Of a stretch of 64,000 bases of DNA, positions 1 to 8,397 are shown piece after piece. The notes below the pieces were generated by a model that did not search any database, was not told where the DNA came from, and saw only the letters and a list, made by a program, of their open reading frames with translations. The translations under genes and the position numbers were made by a program. The stretch's first letter is position 1; every line of letters starts with the position of its first letter. The stretch is from Maribacter algarum (ex Lu et al. 2025) (nom. illeg.) (GTDB taxonomy: Bacteria > Bacteroidota > Bacteroidia > Flavobacteriales > Flavobacteriaceae): assembly GCA_947495915.1 (NCBI GenBank), contig CANMAW010000002.1, positions 248,001 through 312,000 on the forward strand, in the 5' to 3' direction.

Positions 1-742
1 GCAATTAGAGTTGTATTATAAAGTAGATCGCCTGTACGGGCCTATGCAAGAAGGTTCTGAATTGATATATAACTATGCAAATGGTTGGGCACATCCAAAT
101 ATGTGGATATTTCCCCAGCAGCGCATTGGTAAAATGATTCCTGCAAAATGGGGCGTTATGCCAACGACAGCGAACGGAGCTTCTTATAAAGAATTTTTTG
201 CGCAAAATAGGGGTGCATTTGGTGGTTTAAATTTAAGGAGTGAAGCGATATTTTCACATTTCATGTACAGCCAAAACATTTTTTCAAAACGTTGCATAAT
301 TCCCGTTGACGGATTTTTTGAGCCCCATGTGACTCCGGTTAAATTGAACGGAAAACCATTTAAAGTACCTTTCTATTTCAAACGTAAAGATGACAAGCCA
401 ATTAATTTAGCAGGGATTTATAATCTTACCAAAGACAACATGGTAACCTTTACAATTTTCACCAATAAGGCCACTCCTATATTTGAAGAAATACACAATC
501 AGCCGAGCAACAAGTATGGTGATTATAGACGTCCGGTTGTTTTTGACGATAGCGAAGCTGCTTATTGGTTACAAAATGATTTAGACAAAGAGCAGCTCGT
601 TGATATTATGAATAACGATTTACCTGATTACGAATTTGACGCTTGGCCTATAAGTAGAGATTTACACAAAAGAAATGGAGAAGGTGATCGACCTGATATT
701 ATTGAGCGAGTCGATTATGAAGAACTAGCGATAAAGTTTTAA
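1..742 (+). CDS. SOS response-associated peptidase (SRAP/YedK/HMCES family), 5' end cut off
   Basis: SRAP proteins form a covalent thiazolidine crosslink with abasic sites in single-stranded DNA through an N-terminal Cys2. The frame is open to the left window edge, so the true start and the Cys2 lie outside; the TTG at 11 is not a credible start. Visible family marks are the KWGVMP segment, NLRSEA, the RCIIPVDGFFEP segment with the conserved active-site Glu, and a later His in EIHNQPSN followed by RRPVV. The C-terminus is complete, stopping at 742. It converges on two tRNA genes. The family assignment is firm, but nothing can be said about its promoter or SOS control. Confidence 0.88.
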   Translation, partial: QLELYYKVDRLYGPMQEGSELIYNYANGWAHPNMWIFPQQRIGKMIPAKWGVMPTTANGASYKEFFAQNRGAFGGLNLRSEAIFSHFMYSQNIFSKRCIIPVDGFFEPHVTPVKLNGKPFKVPFYFKRKDDKPINLAGIYNLTKDNMVTFTIFTNKATPIFEEIHNQPSNKYGDYRRPVVFDDSEAAYWLQNDLDKEQLVDIMNNDLPDYEFDAWPISRDLHKRNGEGDRPDIIERVDYEELAIKF

Positions 743-770
743 TAACTGCTCAATTTAAGATTTAAGACAT

Positions 771-807
771 AAAAAAATCCCCTAAAAACTAATGTTTAAA
801 GGGGATT
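771..807 (-). terminator. Intrinsic terminator downstream of tRNA-Leu
   Basis: The inverted repeat AATCCCC / GGGGATT is separated by an A/T-rich loop. Read on the minus strand it is followed directly by a run of T, so it fits termination of the tRNA-Leu transcript. It may also slow transcription from the SRAP gene, but on the plus strand no T-run follows. Confidence 0.7.
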
Positions 808-811
808 ACTG

Positions 812-895
812 TACTCGAGATGGGACTTGAACCCATACGGACTAATGTCCATTGGATTTTAAGTCCAACGTGTCTACCAATTCCACCACTCGAGC
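812..895 (-). tRNA. tRNA-Leu (anticodon UAA)
   Basis: On the minus strand a complete class II tRNA can be folded: acceptor GCTCGAG pairing with CTCGAGT (first pair G-U), D-loop with GGTAGAC, anticodon loop CTTAAAA giving UAA, a long variable arm, and a T-arm with GGTTCAAGTCC. The CCA end is not encoded. The discriminator base is A. It lies downstream of tRNA-Gly, separated from it by a terminator-like hairpin. Confidence 0.95.
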
Positions 896-919
896 CTCAT
901 TGTACTCGCTGTACAAGAA

Positions 920-946
920 TAAAAAAACGCCGACTAGCAGCGTTCC
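920..946 (-). terminator. Terminator-like hairpin between tRNA-Gly and tRNA-Leu
   Basis: Read on the minus strand, AACGC and GCGTT arms enclose GCTAGT and are followed by seven T residues. It sits just after tRNA-Gly and before tRNA-Leu. A weak -7-like box (TATTCTTG, 914-921) overlaps it and could start a separate tRNA-Leu transcript, but I see no matching -33 element. Confidence 0.6.
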
Positions 947-949
947 TTG

Positions 950-1021
950 AGCGAAAAAAGGGATTCGAACCCTCGACCTCCACCTTGGCAAGGTGATGCT
1001 CTACCCCTGAGCTACTTTCGC
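950..1021 (-). tRNA. tRNA-Gly (anticodon GCC)
   Basis: A class I cloverleaf on the minus strand: acceptor GCGAAAG pairing with TTTTCGC, D-arm with GGGGTAGAGC, anticodon loop TTGCCAA giving GCC, T-arm GGGTTCGAATCCC and discriminator T. CCA is not encoded. A good Bacteroidota promoter lies just upstream at 1074-1103. Confidence 0.96.
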
Positions 1022-1073
1022 GTGTGTTATTCTTAATGTTAAAAGAACGTACATTAATTGCTTAATGCGGATG

Positions 1074-1103
1074 CAAATTTAATACAATTCTATAAAAACC
1101 AAA
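1074..1103 (-). promoter_or_regulatory. Promoter for tRNA-Gly
   Basis: Minus-strand TTTG (1103-1100), an 18 bp spacer and TAAATTTG (1081-1074). This matches the Bacteroidota primary sigma consensus TTTG / TAnnTTTG at both elements. It predicts a start near 1067, about 46 nt before the mature tRNA-Gly. Confidence 0.65.
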
Positions 1104-1134
1104 GGAATTTCTTTAAAAATAAACCAAGTAAAAA

Positions 1135-3756
1135 TTAACTTGTTGCTTTCTTGTTTTTTGTAAGCAATCGCTTTATTTCATTTAGCTTCATTAAGGCCTC
1201 TACAGGAGTTAGTGTATTTATGTCTAAATGAGTGATTTCCTCCTTAATTTGCTCTAATAAAGGATCGTCTAAATTGAAAAAACTCAATTGCATTTCGTTC
1301 TGTGCAGCATTTAACGTATCGGTAAGTTCTTCATTAGAATGCGATTTTTCAAGCTTTTTTAAAATTTTATTAGCCTTTGATATTACCGGTTGCGGCATAC
1401 CTGCCATTTTTGCAACATGAATTCCAAAGCTATGTTCACTTCCGCCTTCAGTTAATTTTCGAAGAAAAAGTACATTGTCTTTTAATTCTTTTACCGAAAC
1501 GTTGAAATTCTTGATACGTTCAAAAGTGGCACTCATTTCATTGAGTTCATGATAATGGGTGGCAAATAAGGTTTTTGCCCGAGCTGGGTGTTCATGTAAG
1601 TATTCAGAAATAGCCCAAGCTATTGAAATACCATCATAGGTACTTGTTCCTCTTCCAATCTCATCTAATAAAACCAAACTACGTTCAGATAGGTTATTCA
1701 AAATTGAAGCGGTCTCGTTCATTTCAACCATGAAGGTCGATTCTCCCATAGAAATGTTATCACTAGCACCAACACGGGTAAATATTTTATCTACATAACC
1801 GATTTGTGCCGAATCAGCAGGCACAAAACTACCCATTTGAGCAAGTAAAACGATTAAAGCAGTTTGCCGTAAAATAGCGGATTTACCACTCATATTCGGG
1901 CCAGTTATCATAATGATTTGTTGGTTGTCTCGATTTAAAACCACGTCATTAGCAATGTATGCTTCCCCTAAAGGCAATTGTTTTTCAATTACTGGATGTC
2001 TACCATTTCGAATTTCTATTTCGGTAGCATCACTCATTACTGGTTCTACGTATTTATTTTCTTGGGCTAATTGAGTAAAACCACAAAGACAATCAAGTTG
2101 CGCTATTTGATACGCATTGTTTTGAACTGGCGTAATGTATTCTTGCATCCATACAATCAATTGAGAAAACAACTGTTGTTCTAGGTTTAAAATACGTTCT
2201 TCAGCACCTAATATTTTTGCTTCATATTCTTTTAACTCATCTGTAATATAGCGTTCAGCATTTACTAACGTTTGCTTGCGAATCCATTCTTCGGGTACTT
2301 TGTCTTTATGGGTATTACGTACTTCAATGTAATAACCAAAAACATTGTTCGAGGCAATTTTGAGTGATGTGATACCTGTACGCTCAGTTTCGCGTTCTAG
2401 CATTTTATGGAGATAGTCTTTACCTGAAAAGGCTAATGATCGTAACTCGTCTAATTCTTCAGAATAACCATCGGCAATGGTTTTTCCCTTAGGAATTAGA
2501 ACCGGCGCCTCTTCATTCAGCATTTCTTTAATTTTTGATCGTAGCAAATCGCATAAATGTAGTTGGTCAGCAATTAATTTAAGAGCTTCATTATCGCTTT
2601 GGGAAATCAATTGCTTGATCGGTACTATAGCTTCTAAAGAGTTTTTCAATTGAACGACTTCTTTCGGATTTATTTTACCCGTAGCCACCTTAGAAATTAG
2701 TCGCTCTAAGTCTCCCATTTTTTTAATATGCCCTTGAAGCTTTTGAAGTATAACTTCTTGTTTGCTTAGATGGGCGATAACCTGATGTCTTCTACGTATT
2801 TTTTCAATGTTTTTTAAGGGCAGTGCCAACCATCTTTTTAAAAGTCGACCTCCCATTGGAGAAATAGTTTTATCGATGATGTCTAGTAACGTTATCGCAT
2901 TGATATTGGTAGAATGGTAGAGTTCTAGATTTCGAATTGTAAAACGATCCATCCAAATATATTCTTCTTCGGCAATACGTTTTAAATTGCTAATATGCTG
3001 CAATTGACGGTGCTGTGTTTCTGATAAATAATGCAGAACAACGCCCGAGGCAATTACGCCATGATTCAAGTGATCAACACCAAAACCTTTGAGTGTTTTG
3101 GTTTTAAAATGCCCATTTAAAAGTTCAGAGGTATAATCTTCTTGAAATACCCAGTCTTCCATAAAAAAAGTATGGAACTGCTTGCCAAAGGTTTCAAGAA
3201 AATCTTTTTTATGTGCTTTAGAAACTAAAACTTCATTAGGTGCAAAATTTTGCAGCAATTTATCAATTTGCTCTTCAGTACCTTCAGAAGTTAAAAACTC
3301 ACCTGTAGAAATGTCAACAAAAGAAACGCCAATTGATTTACGACCAAAGTGTACGGCGCATAAAAAGTTATTCGTATTGGCTTGAAGAATATCATCATTC
3401 ATAGCAACACCAGGAGTCACCAATTCAGTTACCCCACGTTTGACAATGGTTTTGGTCATTTTTGGATCTTCTAGTTGATCACAAATAGCAACCCGTTGCC
3501 CAGCCTTTACAAGTTTAGGTAAATAGGTGTTCAGCGAATGATGTGGAAAACCTGCCAATTCAGTTCGATCGCCACCATTATTACGATGGGTAAGAATAAT
3601 GCCTAATATTTTAGAAGCTTTAACCGCATCTTCTCCAAAGGTTTCGTAAAAATCGCCAACACGAAACAATAATAAAGCGTCAGGGTACTTTATTTTTATG
3701 GTATTGTATTGTTTCATTAAGGGAGTAACCTTCTTAGGTTTTGCCGTTTTTGTCAA
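1135..3756 (-). CDS. mutS: DNA mismatch repair protein MutS
   Basis: MutS recognises mismatches as a dimer and recruits MutL using ATP. The 873-residue protein has the usual length. The N-terminal mismatch-reading Phe-x-Glu is visible in GDFYETF (F36, E38). The C-terminal ABC ATPase has Walker A GPNMSGKS, a signature stretch around [10 protein letters not shown] and Walker [13 protein letters not shown]. The start is a TTG: the in-frame stop is only nine codons upstream and no ATG or GTG lies between, while the first internal ATG (residue 14) would remove the conserved [11 protein letters not shown] beginning. It is divergent from a TrmH-type methyltransferase. Confidence 0.97.
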   Translation of the reverse strand: MTKTAKPKKVTPLMKQYNTIKIKYPDALLLFRVGDFYETFGEDAVKASKILGIILTHRNNGGDRTELAGFPHHSLNTYLPKLVKAGQRVAICDQLEDPKMTKTIVKRGVTELVTPGVAMNDDILQANTNNFLCAVHFGRKSIGVSFVDISTGEFLTSEGTEEQIDKLLQNFAPNEVLVSKAHKKDFLETFGKQFHTFFMEDWVFQEDYTSELLNGHFKTKTLKGFGVDHLNHGVIASGVVLHYLSETQHRQLQHISNLKRIAEEEYIWMDRFTIRNLELYHSTNINAITLLDIIDKTISPMGGRLLKRWLALPLKNIEKIRRRHQVIAHLSKQEVILQKLQGHIKKMGDLERLISKVATGKINPKEVVQLKNSLEAIVPIKQLISQSDNEALKLIADQLHLCDLLRSKIKEMLNEEAPVLIPKGKTIADGYSEELDELRSLAFSGKDYLHKMLERETERTGITSLKIASNNVFGYYIEVRNTHKDKVPEEWIRKQTLVNAERYITDELKEYEAKILGAEERILNLEQQLFSQLIVWMQEYITPVQNNAYQIAQLDCLCGFTQLAQENKYVEPVMSDATEIEIRNGRHPVIEKQLPLGEAYIANDVVLNRDNQQIIMITGPNMSGKSAILRQTALIVLLAQMGSFVPADSAQIGYVDKIFTRVGASDNISMGESTFMVEMNETASILNNLSERSLVLLDEIGRGTSTYDGISIAWAISEYLHEHPARAKTLFATHYHELNEMSATFERIKNFNVSVKELKDNVLFLRKLTEGGSEHSFGIHVAKMAGMPQPVISKANKILKKLEKSHSNEELTDTLNAAQNEMQLSFFNLDDPLLEQIKEEITHLDINTLTPVEALMKLNEIKRLLTKNKKATS

Positions 3757-3804
3757 AGCTTGAAATGTGTTTTTAGGTGACTATTCTCGTTCAAACGAAT
3801 GTAC

Positions 3805-3812
3805 TATTTTTG
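3805..3812 (+). promoter_or_regulatory. Possible -7 element for the TrmH-type gene
   Basis: TATTTTTG matches TAnnTTTG in the mutS/methyltransferase divergent gap. No TTG is found at the expected distance upstream, so support is only partial. It would give a leader of about 120 nt. Confidence 0.3.
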
Positions 3813-3937
3813 CCAAATAATCAGCGCAATTGTTGATATTATAGAATAAGTTTTCACAGCATATACCCAATAGGCGTATACTTATGGTGCGACTTTTCAA
3901 AATTAGACTTCATAAGAGTCATTAATAAAAAAGGAAA

Positions 3938-4468
3938 ATGAGAAAATTATTGAATGATGAATTGGGGCGCTTAGATATTGATGCTTTTAAAAAAGCCCCA
4001 AAAACGCCTATTAGTATTGTTCTAGATAATATTAGAAGTTTAAATAATATTGGTTCAGTGTTTCGTACAGCAGATGCCTTTCGTATCGAAAAAGTATATC
4101 TCTGTGGAATTACTGCACAGCCACCACATAAAGACATTCGTAAAACGGCGTTGGGCGCAACTGAAAGCGTGACTTGGGAGTATTATGAAAACACAGAAGA
4201 GCTTATCAGCAATTTAAATTCAGATGGCTATATAACAGTGGCTATTGAGCAAGCTGAAAATGCTACCATGTTGAATGATTTTAACATTTCATCGAACGGT
4301 AAGTATGTTTTAGTATTTGGTAATGAAGTAAAAGGTGTTAGTCAAGAAGTCGTAAATAAATGTGCTGAGGTTATTGAAATTCCACAATTTGGCACCAAAC
4401 ATTCTCTTAATATTTCGGTAAGTACAGGTGTTGTAGTGTGGGATTTATGGTCTAAAATGAATCCATAA
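3938..4468 (+). CDS. TrmH/SpoU-family RNA 2'-O-methyltransferase
   Basis: This is a 176-residue SPOUT methyltransferase, expected to use S-adenosylmethionine to methylate a ribose in tRNA or rRNA. All three family motifs are present: motif 1 NIGSVFRTADAF (about residues 37-48), motif 2 VFGNEVKGV (about 126-134) and motif 3 IPQFGTKHSLNISVSTG (about 148-164), the last two forming the knotted cofactor pocket. It is short and has no separate substrate-binding domain, so the target RNA cannot be named. It is divergent from mutS and convergent with the folK-dNK gene. Confidence 0.9.
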   Translation: MRKLLNDELGRLDIDAFKKAPKTPISIVLDNIRSLNNIGSVFRTADAFRIEKVYLCGITAQPPHKDIRKTALGATESVTWEYYENTEELISNLNSDGYITVAIEQAENATMLNDFNISSNGKYVLVFGNEVKGVSQEVVNKCAEVIEIPQFGTKHSLNISVSTGVVVWDLWSKMNP

Positions 4469-4490
4469 AAAAAGCCCGTTAAACCGGGCT
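4466..4490 (-). terminator. Terminator for the folK-dNK transcript
   Basis: AGCCCG / CGGGCT stem with loop GTTTAA, followed on the minus strand by seven T residues. Its A/T tail overlaps the stop codon region of the convergent methyltransferase gene. It lies about 90 bp past the folK-dNK stop. Confidence 0.75.
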
Positions 4491-4582
4491 GAAAGTATAG
4501 TTTGAGTTAGTTAGTTGCTTTTTAGCTGCTGCTAATTAAGTAAAATGATTCTTGTTATGCAACAAATTTTTTAAAAATTATC

Positions 4583-5728
4583 TTAAAATGGCAGTTGAAC
4601 AGCAAATTTTAAGATCTTATCGATGATGAAATCGTAATCTTCTCTATTTTTTACAAAATCTAGATCACCTAGTTCTATAATGAGATTGTTTTGCTCAGGA
4701 TAACTCTTGATAAAATCAAAATAACCTTGATTAATACTCATCAAATAATCATCTGAAATGTTTTGCTCGTAAGAGCGCCCTCGCTTTTTAATGTTTTCTA
4801 GAAGGCGTTCGGTAGTTTGGTATAAATACACATAAATACGCGGTTTTTTTACCTCTTTATACATTAAGTTAAAAAGCTTTCGATACAACTTAAATTCTTC
4901 TTTTTGCAAGGTTACCTGGGCGAAAATGAGAGATTTATAGATATCATAATCACTTACCATGAAATTTTTAAACAAATCATATTGTGAGGTGTCATCAGTG
5001 AATTGCTGATATCGATCAGCTAAAAAAGACATTTCTAATGGAAATGCATATCGACTTTGATCTTCATAAAATTTTGGTAAAAACGGGTTGTCAGCAAACC
5101 GCTCAAGTACCAATTTACCATTATATTCTGTTGCAATTTTATTGGCAAGAGTGGTCTTTCCGGCACCAATATTCCCCTCAATTGCAATAAAATTTGTTTG
5201 ACTAAATAGTGAAGCTCTATCTCTAAATAAACGATAAGATGTTTTTTCTAATGCCCCTTGATCTTTGCATTCTTGCAAAAGATTTCGGGTGTCTTTATTT
5301 AACCTTGGATGATAAAACTGAGGTGCAATATCGGCTAAAGGTTTTAATACAAATTTTCGCTGAGCTATTGCCGGATGTGGTATTTCTAAATGATTATTTT
5401 TTATGATTTCGGTGTCATAATATAGAATGTCAATATCGATAGTACGGGCATGATAACCTGCTTGTTCATTTCGAACTCTACCCAGATTCTTCTCAATTTC
5501 TAAAACTTGATCTAATAAGTTTTCGGGGTGTAAAGTGGTGAATAAAGTCAAGCAAATGTTTAAAAAATCATCTGATTCAAAACCCCAAGCACTGCTTTGA
5601 TATACTGGTGAAATTTTTGCAACATCACCAATTTTTTTATGTATTAAAAAAATAGCATCTTGAAGGTTATTGACTTTCTCGCCAACATTGCTTCCTAAAG
5701 AGAGATATACTGTTTTGCTTTCCTTCAT
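4583..5728 (-). CDS. Bifunctional HPPK (FolK) - deoxynucleoside kinase fusion
   Basis: The N-terminal half (about residues 1-160) is 6-hydroxymethyl-dihydropterin pyrophosphokinase of folate synthesis: LSLGSNVG near the start, the SSAWGF segment and the RTIDIDILYY signature. The C-terminal half (about 178-381) is a deoxynucleoside kinase with P-loop GNIGAGKTT, the substrate-binding LERFADNPFLP segment and a later KRGRSYE arginine-rich stretch typical of the dNK/dGK lid. There is no stop between them. The start was set at ATG 5728 (MKESKTVYLSLG); the longer frame from 5761 adds 11 hydrophobic residues with no family support. It is divergent from sppA. Confidence 0.92.
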   Translation of the reverse strand: MKESKTVYLSLGSNVGEKVNNLQDAIFLIHKKIGDVAKISPVYQSSAWGFESDDFLNICLTLFTTLHPENLLDQVLEIEKNLGRVRNEQAGYHARTIDIDILYYDTEIIKNNHLEIPHPAIAQRKFVLKPLADIAPQFYHPRLNKDTRNLLQECKDQGALEKTSYRLFRDRASLFSQTNFIAIEGNIGAGKTTLANKIATEYNGKLVLERFADNPFLPKFYEDQSRYAFPLEMSFLADRYQQFTDDTSQYDLFKNFMVSDYDIYKSLIFAQVTLQKEEFKLYRKLFNLMYKEVKKPRIYVYLYQTTERLLENIKKRGRSYEQNISDDYLMSINQGYFDFIKSYPEQNNLIIELGDLDFVKNREDYDFIIDKILKFAVQLPF

Positions 5729-5767
5729 ATTCAACTGACAAAGTAAGCAAAACAAAATCACATTAGT

Positions 5768-5775
5768 TATCTTTG
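5768..5775 (+). promoter_or_regulatory. Possible -7 element for sppA
   Basis: TATCTTTG fits TAnnTTTG and lies 26 bp before the sppA ATG, predicting a roughly 20 nt leader. No clear -33 TTG is present at 17-23 bp upstream. Confidence 0.4.
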
Positions 5776-5801
5776 AAACTACATTTATAACACACTGTTA
5801 C

Positions 5802-7562
5802 ATGATTTTTTTACGAAACCTTTTAGCAGCCATTTTAGGTTGCCTAGTCGCATTCGGAATTATTTTCGTTATGTTTTTCATTTTTGTTAGTCTGCTTAGT
5901 GCTTCAGAAGACCCATTGGTTATTAAAGATAATTCGGTTTTAGAGTTGCAATTACAGAGGCCTATTAGTGATTATGTTGGGGGGGCAGGTGAAGATCCGT
6001 TCGCTGGTTTTTTCGAACAATCACAAGGCTTAGATGAAATTTTAAATGCGATTGCAGTGGCAAAAGATGATGAAGATATTAAAGGTATTAGCATAAATAA
6101 TAATTTTCTTTTAGCCGGATTAGCACAGACACAAGCAATTCGAGATGCCTTAGAAGATTTTAAAAGTGATGGTAAGTTCATTTATACCTATGCCGATTTT
6201 TATTTGCAAAAAGATTACTATTTAGCAAGTGTTGCAGATTCTATTTTTATTAATCCTGTTGGTGGTATTGATTTTAGAGGTCTTTCATCTGAAGTGTTAT
6301 TTTATAAAGATTTACAAGAAAAGACAGGTATTAAAATGGAGGTTATACGCCACGGCAAGTATAAAAGTGCCGTTGAGCCGTTTTTAGCTAATGAGATGAG
6401 TGAAGCCAACAGAACTCAAATTAAAGAGTTAATTAGCTCATTGTGGAATTCGATGGTAGGTGAAATTTCTGATGGTAGAAATATTTCTGAAGCCAACCTA
6501 AATATTATTGCAGATACTTTAGGTGGTAGAACACCTGAAATGGCAGTTTCAAATGGATTAATCGACGGAATAGCATTTTTTGATCAATATGAGCAAAAGC
6601 TTAAGAATGCTTTAAATGTGGAAGATGACAAAAAGTTGAATGTTGTATCTCTTGAAGATTATATCTCAAAATCAAATAGTAAAATAAAAAAATCAGGTGA
6701 TAATCGGGTGGCGATAATCTTTGCACAAGGCGAAATAATTTATGGTGAAGGTGGTCCTGATATGATTGGGCAGGGTATTATTAATGAGGCAATTGCAAAA
6801 GCAAGTAATGATGATAAAATAAAGGCTATCGTTTTACGTGTTGACTCGCCTGGTGGTAGTGCACTAACTTCAGATATTATTTGGAGGGAAATTGAATTAG
6901 CGAAAAAGAAAAAGCCTGTTGTAGTTTCTATGGGTAATGTGGCTGCTTCTGGTGGCTATTATATTGCAGCAGGAGCTAATAAGATTTTTGCAGAGCCTAC
7001 TACGGTAACAGGATCAATAGGAGTTTTCGGTACAATACCCAATATTACTGAATTTGCTAAAGATATAGGTGTTAATGCCGAACAAGTAGGAACCAATGAA
7101 AACTCGATTGAATATTCCCTTTTCGAGCCAATGAGTGATACGTTTAGAACTGTAGTTCAGCAAGGTATTGAAGATACTTATGATACTTTTTTACAGCGGG
7201 TAGCCCAGGGTAGAAACATGACTGTAGCGGAAGTAAATGAACTTGCACAAGGTCGAGTTTGGAGTGGTGTAGATGCGCAGCGTAATGGTTTGGTTGATGA
7301 ATTGGGAAACCTTGATGATGCCATTCAAGAAGCCGCTAAGCTAGCGGATATAGAAGAATATGGAATTCGAAAATTTCCTAAGTATAAATCGGGGTTAGAA
7401 CAAATATTAGAAGATATGAGCGGTGCAAGTACCCAGACTAAAGAACGTTTCATTGAAGAGGAAATTGGTGTAGAGGCGTACACTATATTAAAACAAGTAA
7501 AATCTGCCATGGAACAAAAAGGTGTGCAAGCACGAATGCCTTTCGTTTTGGATATAAAATAA
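5802..7562 (+). CDS. sppA: Signal peptide peptidase SppA, 67 kDa type
   Basis: A membrane-bound serine protease that degrades cleaved signal peptides. The 586-residue length fits the long, duplicated SppA form. One N-terminal membrane segment covers about residues 5-33. The catalytic pair is visible: Ser383 in NVAASGGYY of the C-terminal half, and Lys188 in GKYKSAVEPF of the N-terminal half. The PGGSALTSD segment precedes the nucleophile. The downstream transporter gene begins 3 bp after the stop, so the two probably share a transcript. Confidence 0.95.
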   Translation: MIFLRNLLAAILGCLVAFGIIFVMFFIFVSLLSASEDPLVIKDNSVLELQLQRPISDYVGGAGEDPFAGFFEQSQGLDEILNAIAVAKDDEDIKGISINNNFLLAGLAQTQAIRDALEDFKSDGKFIYTYADFYLQKDYYLASVADSIFINPVGGIDFRGLSSEVLFYKDLQEKTGIKMEVIRHGKYKSAVEPFLANEMSEANRTQIKELISSLWNSMVGEISDGRNISEANLNIIADTLGGRTPEMAVSNGLIDGIAFFDQYEQKLKNALNVEDDKKLNVVSLEDYISKSNSKIKKSGDNRVAIIFAQGEIIYGEGGPDMIGQGIINEAIAKASNDDKIKAIVLRVDSPGGSALTSDIIWREIELAKKKKPVVVSMGNVAASGGYYIAAGANKIFAEPTTVTGSIGVFGTIPNITEFAKDIGVNAEQVGTNENSIEYSLFEPMSDTFRTVVQQGIEDTYDTFLQRVAQGRNMTVAEVNELAQGRVWSGVDAQRNGLVDELGNLDDAIQEAAKLADIEEYGIRKFPKYKSGLEQILEDMSGASTQTKERFIEEEIGVEAYTILKQVKSAMEQKGVQARMPFVLDIK

Positions 7563-7565
7563 TCA

Positions 7566-8276
7566 ATGACTAAGAAAGATAAGAGGTTAGCTTTTCAGAT
7601 TTATCTGTATTTAGGGGCGCTATTTATAACTTCACTAGTGGTGTCGAATCTTATTTTTCAAAAGTTCTTTTATTGGAAACCTTTTGGCGATGTAACCGTT
7701 TTTGGGGCATCACTTTTTGAAATTTCTGTGGGCATATTACCCTACCCCATTACCTTTTTAATAACAGATTTAATCTCTGAAATTTTTGGCAAAAAGAAAG
7801 CGAACCAAATTGTAATAGCCGGTATTTTTGCTTCTATTTTTTCACTAGCAATAGTGTATACAGGTGCCCATGTACCGGCAACCAGTTGGTCGCCTGTAAA
7901 TAATGATTTATTTACTGCTGTTTTTGGTAATACAATTGTAGCTGTATTTGCCTCTATGATGGCCTATTTGTTAGCGCAATTTGTCGATATACAGATTTAT
8001 CATTTTTGGAAAAACCTTACCAAAGGAAAATATTTGTGGCTTCGAAATAATTTTTCAACCTTTTCTTCGCAATTCATTGATACATTGACTGTGGTATTGC
8101 TTTTATGCTATTTTGGAGAAATTCCATGGGATAAGTTTACGGGTTTAGTTATTAGCGGATTTCTTTTCAAAGTTTTAATTGCATTCTTCGACACCCCACT
8201 GCTATATTTATTCGTATATATTCTTAGAAAACGATTTCGACTTGCAATCGGCGAGGAAATCGACCTTGAGGCATAA
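7566..8276 (+). CDS. Queuosine precursor transporter (YhhQ/VUT family)
   Basis: A 236-residue inner-membrane protein with about six or seven hydrophobic segments, beginning around residues 13-30. Family marks include the ISVGILPYPITFLITDLISE stretch with its buried acidic residues, KKKANQIV and a late DTLTVVLL. Members import queuine-type precursors (preQ0/preQ1) for tRNA modification. The gene is directly downstream of sppA, with no obvious functional link. The function is assigned from the family and the exact precursor is not visible. Confidence 0.85.
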   Translation: MTKKDKRLAFQIYLYLGALFITSLVVSNLIFQKFFYWKPFGDVTVFGASLFEISVGILPYPITFLITDLISEIFGKKKANQIVIAGIFASIFSLAIVYTGAHVPATSWSPVNNDLFTAVFGNTIVAVFASMMAYLLAQFVDIQIYHFWKNLTKGKYLWLRNNFSTFSSQFIDTLTVVLLLCYFGEIPWDKFTGLVISGFLFKVLIAFFDTPLLYLFVYILRKRFRLAIGEEIDLEA

Positions 8277-8296
8277 TATTAAATGCTTTTTTGAGT

Positions 8297-8329
8297 TTAT
8301 GCATTAAGATCAAGATTTGATGCATATAA
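8297..8329. repeat. Imperfect inverted repeat upstream of the AsmA gene
   Basis: TTATGCAT (8297-8304) and ATGCATATAA (8320-8329) face each other across 15 bp, about 70-100 bp before the AsmA start. The left arm matches the half-site of the palindrome at 19888. The function is unknown. No T-run makes it a clear terminator. Confidence 0.35.
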
Positions 8330-8397
8330 GCCAACCAGAACCAAAATCTCAGGGTATCTTTTCGAAGAAAATAGATGAATAATAAAAACAAAACCAA

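Noticed and set aside
11-13. TTG as start of the SRAP gene
   Set aside because: The frame is open to the window edge and the family needs an N-terminal Cys2, so the gene begins outside the window.
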